In this document: positions 62,327 to 64,000 of the stretch, in pieces
Layout of the letters: each line of letters opens with the position of its first letter
How positions within the stretch are numbered: the first letter of the stretch is position 1
NCBI RefSeq assembly: GCF_003096575.1
Contig: NZ_QEKT01000002.1
Coordinates: forward strand, 1-64,000
Length of the DNA: 64,000 nt
DNA from: Convivina intestini
GTDB taxonomy: Bacteria; Bacillota; Bacilli; Lactobacillales; Lactobacillaceae
Direction of reading: 5' to 3'
Program-made: the position numbers and the translations under genes
The notes under the pieces: generated by a model
Database searches by the model: none
The model's input: only the letters and a program-made list of their open reading frames with translations
What the model was told of the DNA's origin: nothing

Positions 62327-64000
62327 TTAATGCTTGCGCTTACGACGAGCACTGATACCAAATACTGAAGCTGCCGTAAGGGCCAAAGCCCCGACAATAC
62401 TGGTATTTTTTACAGCGTGTCGACTAGCTCTTGTAGCAGTGGCTGGCAAAGTGCCCGCTTGCTGAGAACCGTCGTTAGTGGAAAATAACGAACTAGAATT
62501 ATAGTTTAATCCAGTAGCAGCCGTACTCATTGGCATTACAGTCCGATTGGAATTAGAACTAGGAATTAATTGTGAATCACTAGTGGAATCCGATGTAGCG
62601 CCATTGTGAGAGCCACTTGTTGGTTGAGTAGCCGATGTTGAATCTGAACTAGATTTCGACGTAGACCCACTGGCCGACTTTGATTCTGAACTAGAAGTTG
62701 AAGTAGAACCACTGATCGACTTAGAGTCTGAACTTGAGGTTGACGTGGACCCACTTGCTGATTTAGATTCTGAACTTGAAGTGGACTTAGAGTCACTGGC
62801 CGACTTTGATTCTGAACTTGAAGTGGACGTAGAATCACTGGCTGATTTAGATTCTGAACTTGAAGTGGACGTAGAACCACTAGCTGACTTAGATTCTGAG
62901 CTAGAAGTTGAAGTAGATTCACTTGACGACTTTGATTCTGAACTGGAAGTGGACTTAGAGTCACTACCTGATTTAGATTCTGAACTTGAAGTGGACGTGG
63001 ACTCACTTGCTGACTTTGATTCTGAACTTGAAGTGGACGTGGACTCACTTGCTGACTTTGATTCTGAACTAGATTTTGACGTAGAGCCACTGGCAGACTT
63101 AGAGTCTGAGCTAGAAGTTGAAGTTGATGCACTAGCTGCAGATTCAGAAGCAGAAATAGAACTCGAAGTCGACGTGCTGGCTGCCGATTCGGAACCAGAA
63201 ATAGAACTTGAAGTTGACGCACTAGCTGCTGATTCAGAACCAGAAATAGAACTCGAAGTTGACGCGCTGGCTGCCGATTCAGAACCAGAGATGGAATTCG
63301 AAGTCGACGCACTAGCTGCTGATTCAGAACCAGAGATGGAACTTGAAGTTGAAGCGCTGGCTGCCGATTCGGAACCAGAAATAGAACTCGAAGTTGATGC
63401 GCTGGTTGCCGATTCGGAACCAGAAATAGAACTCGAAGTTGATGCGCTGGCTGCTGATTCAGAACCAGAGATGGAACTTGAAGTTGACGCACTAGCTGCT
63501 GATTCAGAACCAGAAATAGAATTCGAAGTTGACGCACTAGCTGCCGATTCAGAACCAGAAATAGAACTCGAAGTTGATGCGCTGGCTGCCGATTCAGAGC
63601 CAGAAATAGAACTCGAAGTTGATGCGCTGGCTGCCGATTCAGAGCCAGAGATAGAAGATGATGTTGAAGTTGACTGACTGTTTTGATCGATATGATAAAC
63701 AACCGTAATATGCGTATCACCCGTTGTTGCAGTAGTCATTTCTGATGGAATATTGGTTTTATCAGCAATATAGCCATTAATCACCGGCGAAGTCACCGCC
63801 TCATAAATTGCTTGATTAGTCACCCAGGGCGTGTAAGCAACTGCCTTGTCAACATCAACCAAATCAAAAGTGCCATTACGACTATATTCAACACTTTGAT
63901 CAACAGTTGGCGCAGCTATCCGACCATCATCATAAACATAGTTAATTACCCGATGAATCTGTTTGACTAAGCTATGAATATCCGTTCCCTGTGGATATTT
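62327..64000 (-). CDS. Serine-rich repeat surface adhesin, 3' part
   Basis: The frame is open to the window edge, so at least 557 C-terminal residues are present and the start is missing. The visible N-terminal part is a mucin-binding (Mub B2-like) repeat: INYVYDDGRIAAPTVDQ, VEYSRNGTFDLV, YEAVTSPVINGYIADK, ITVVYHI. It is followed by about 360 residues of Ser-rich repeats. The C-terminus has LPATAT, a hydrophobic stretch (IVGALALTAASVFGISA) and RRKRKH, a wall-sorting signal with LPATA instead of LPXTG. It is probably an exported, cell-wall-attached adhesin, the stalk being the Ser repeats. Confidence 0.85.
   Translation of the reverse strand, partial: KYPQGTDIHSLVKQIHRVINYVYDDGRIAAPTVDQSVEYSRNGTFDLVDVDKAVAYTPWVTNQAIYEAVTSPVINGYIADKTNIPSEMTTATTGDTHITVVYHIDQNSQSTSTSSSISGSESAASASTSSSISGSESAASASTSSSISGSESAASASTSNSISGSESAASASTSSSISGSESAASASTSSSISGSESATSASTSSSISGSESAASASTSSSISGSESAASASTSNSISGSESAASASTSSSISGSESAASASTSSSISGSESAASTSTSSSISASESAASASTSTSSSDSKSASGSTSKSSSESKSASESTSTSSSESKSASESTSTSSSESKSGSDSKSTSSSESKSSSESTSTSSSESKSASGSTSTSSSESKSASDSTSTSSSESKSASDSKSTSSSESKSASGSTSTSSSDSKSISGSTSTSSSESKSASGSTSKSSSDSTSATQPTSGSHNGATSDSTSDSQLIPSSNSNRTVMPMSTAATGLNYNSSSLFSTNDGSQQAGTLPATATRASRHAVKNTSIVGALALTAASVFGISARRKRKH
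62624..63127 (-). repeat. 42-bp tandem repeats coding a 14-residue Ser-rich unit
   Basis: Twelve units of the type STSTSSSESKSASG, diverged mainly at positions 2, 8-9 and 12-14. They lie next to the 45-bp repeats, on the C-terminal side, in the same gene. Confidence 0.85.
63134..63673 (-). repeat. 45-bp tandem repeats coding a 15-residue Ser-rich unit
   Basis: Twelve units of the type SASTSSSISGSESAA, nearly identical in protein (rare S to N or A to T changes) with mostly synonymous base differences. Such arrays change length by recombination and may be misassembled. Confidence 0.88.

Noticed and set aside
62745-63677. 310-codon open frame on the plus strand across the serine repeats (acidic EVDALAADSEPEIE-type repeats)
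   Set aside because: It is the mirror of the repeated Ser codons on the minus strand, has no ribosome site or promoter, and the minus-strand frame has a clear domain structure and sorting signal.
62566-63720. 384-codon open frame in a second minus-strand frame, Leu/Arg/Gln-rich
   Set aside because: It is an out-of-frame reading of the same repeats; the periodic repeat keeps stops away. No ribosome site.

Overview
The window looks like a chromosomal segment of a low-to-mid GC lactic acid bacterium of the family Lactobacillaceae, most likely a heterofermenter of the Leuconostoc/Weissella type. The supports are a Gram-positive PolC, GpsB next to a class B RNase P RNA, a GlnR-glnA pair, a T-box leader, strong AGGAGG ribosome sites, a 6-phosphogluconolactonase and a pyruvate dehydrogenase operon. 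The genus is an inference; no 16S rRNA gene is present.
1-4.7 kb: a possible transposase 5' end at the edge, then yhaO-yhaN-yhaM (nuclease, SMC-like ATPase, exoribonuclease) behind a promoter carrying a LexA-type box. 4.7-12.5 kb: lplA-pdhA-pdhB-pdhC-pdhD-hydrolase, with a cre-like site upstream, and a second tandem lplA. 12.6-17.1 kb: glnR-glnA and polA. 17.2-32.8 kb: housekeeping genes on the minus strand (BI-1, murC, ytpR, mtnN, nudF, cold-shock-like gene, polC, proS, rseP, cdsA, uppS, glmS). 33-41 kb: ade plus an unknown partner gene, ftsK, tRNA-Glu, trmL, pgl, and an amino-acid ABC substrate-binding/permease fusion. 41.1-45.7 kb: rnpB, gpsB, a YpsA-like gene, ponA and recU. 45.8-61.1 kb: amino-acid biosynthesis, with ilvD-sufT-like-BASS transporter on the minus strand and ilvB-ilvC-ABC ATPase-ilvA on the plus strand, then an acyl-CoA ligase/thiolase pair, a metE-like gene and metY. 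61.3-64 kb: a nucleoside hydrolase and the 3' part of a serine-rich repeat surface protein.
The most notable content is RNA-level control of amino-acid genes between 48.9 and 59.9 kb. Three unannotated short ORFs have good ribosome sites, codons matching the product of the downstream pathway, and an intrinsic terminator before the structural gene: an Ile/Val/Leu-rich leader before ilvD, an Ile-rich leader before ilvA, and a leader with four consecutive Met codons before metY. In the ilv leaders the last codons can pair with the 5' arm of the terminator, giving a compact antiterminator. The neighbouring metE-like gene uses a T-box instead. ilvA appears to start at an ATA codon, ilvB has no ilvN next to it, and ilvD shares its attenuated operon with a SufT/MIP18-like protein and a BASS-family carrier, which suggests Fe-S maturation and 2-keto acid transport roles.
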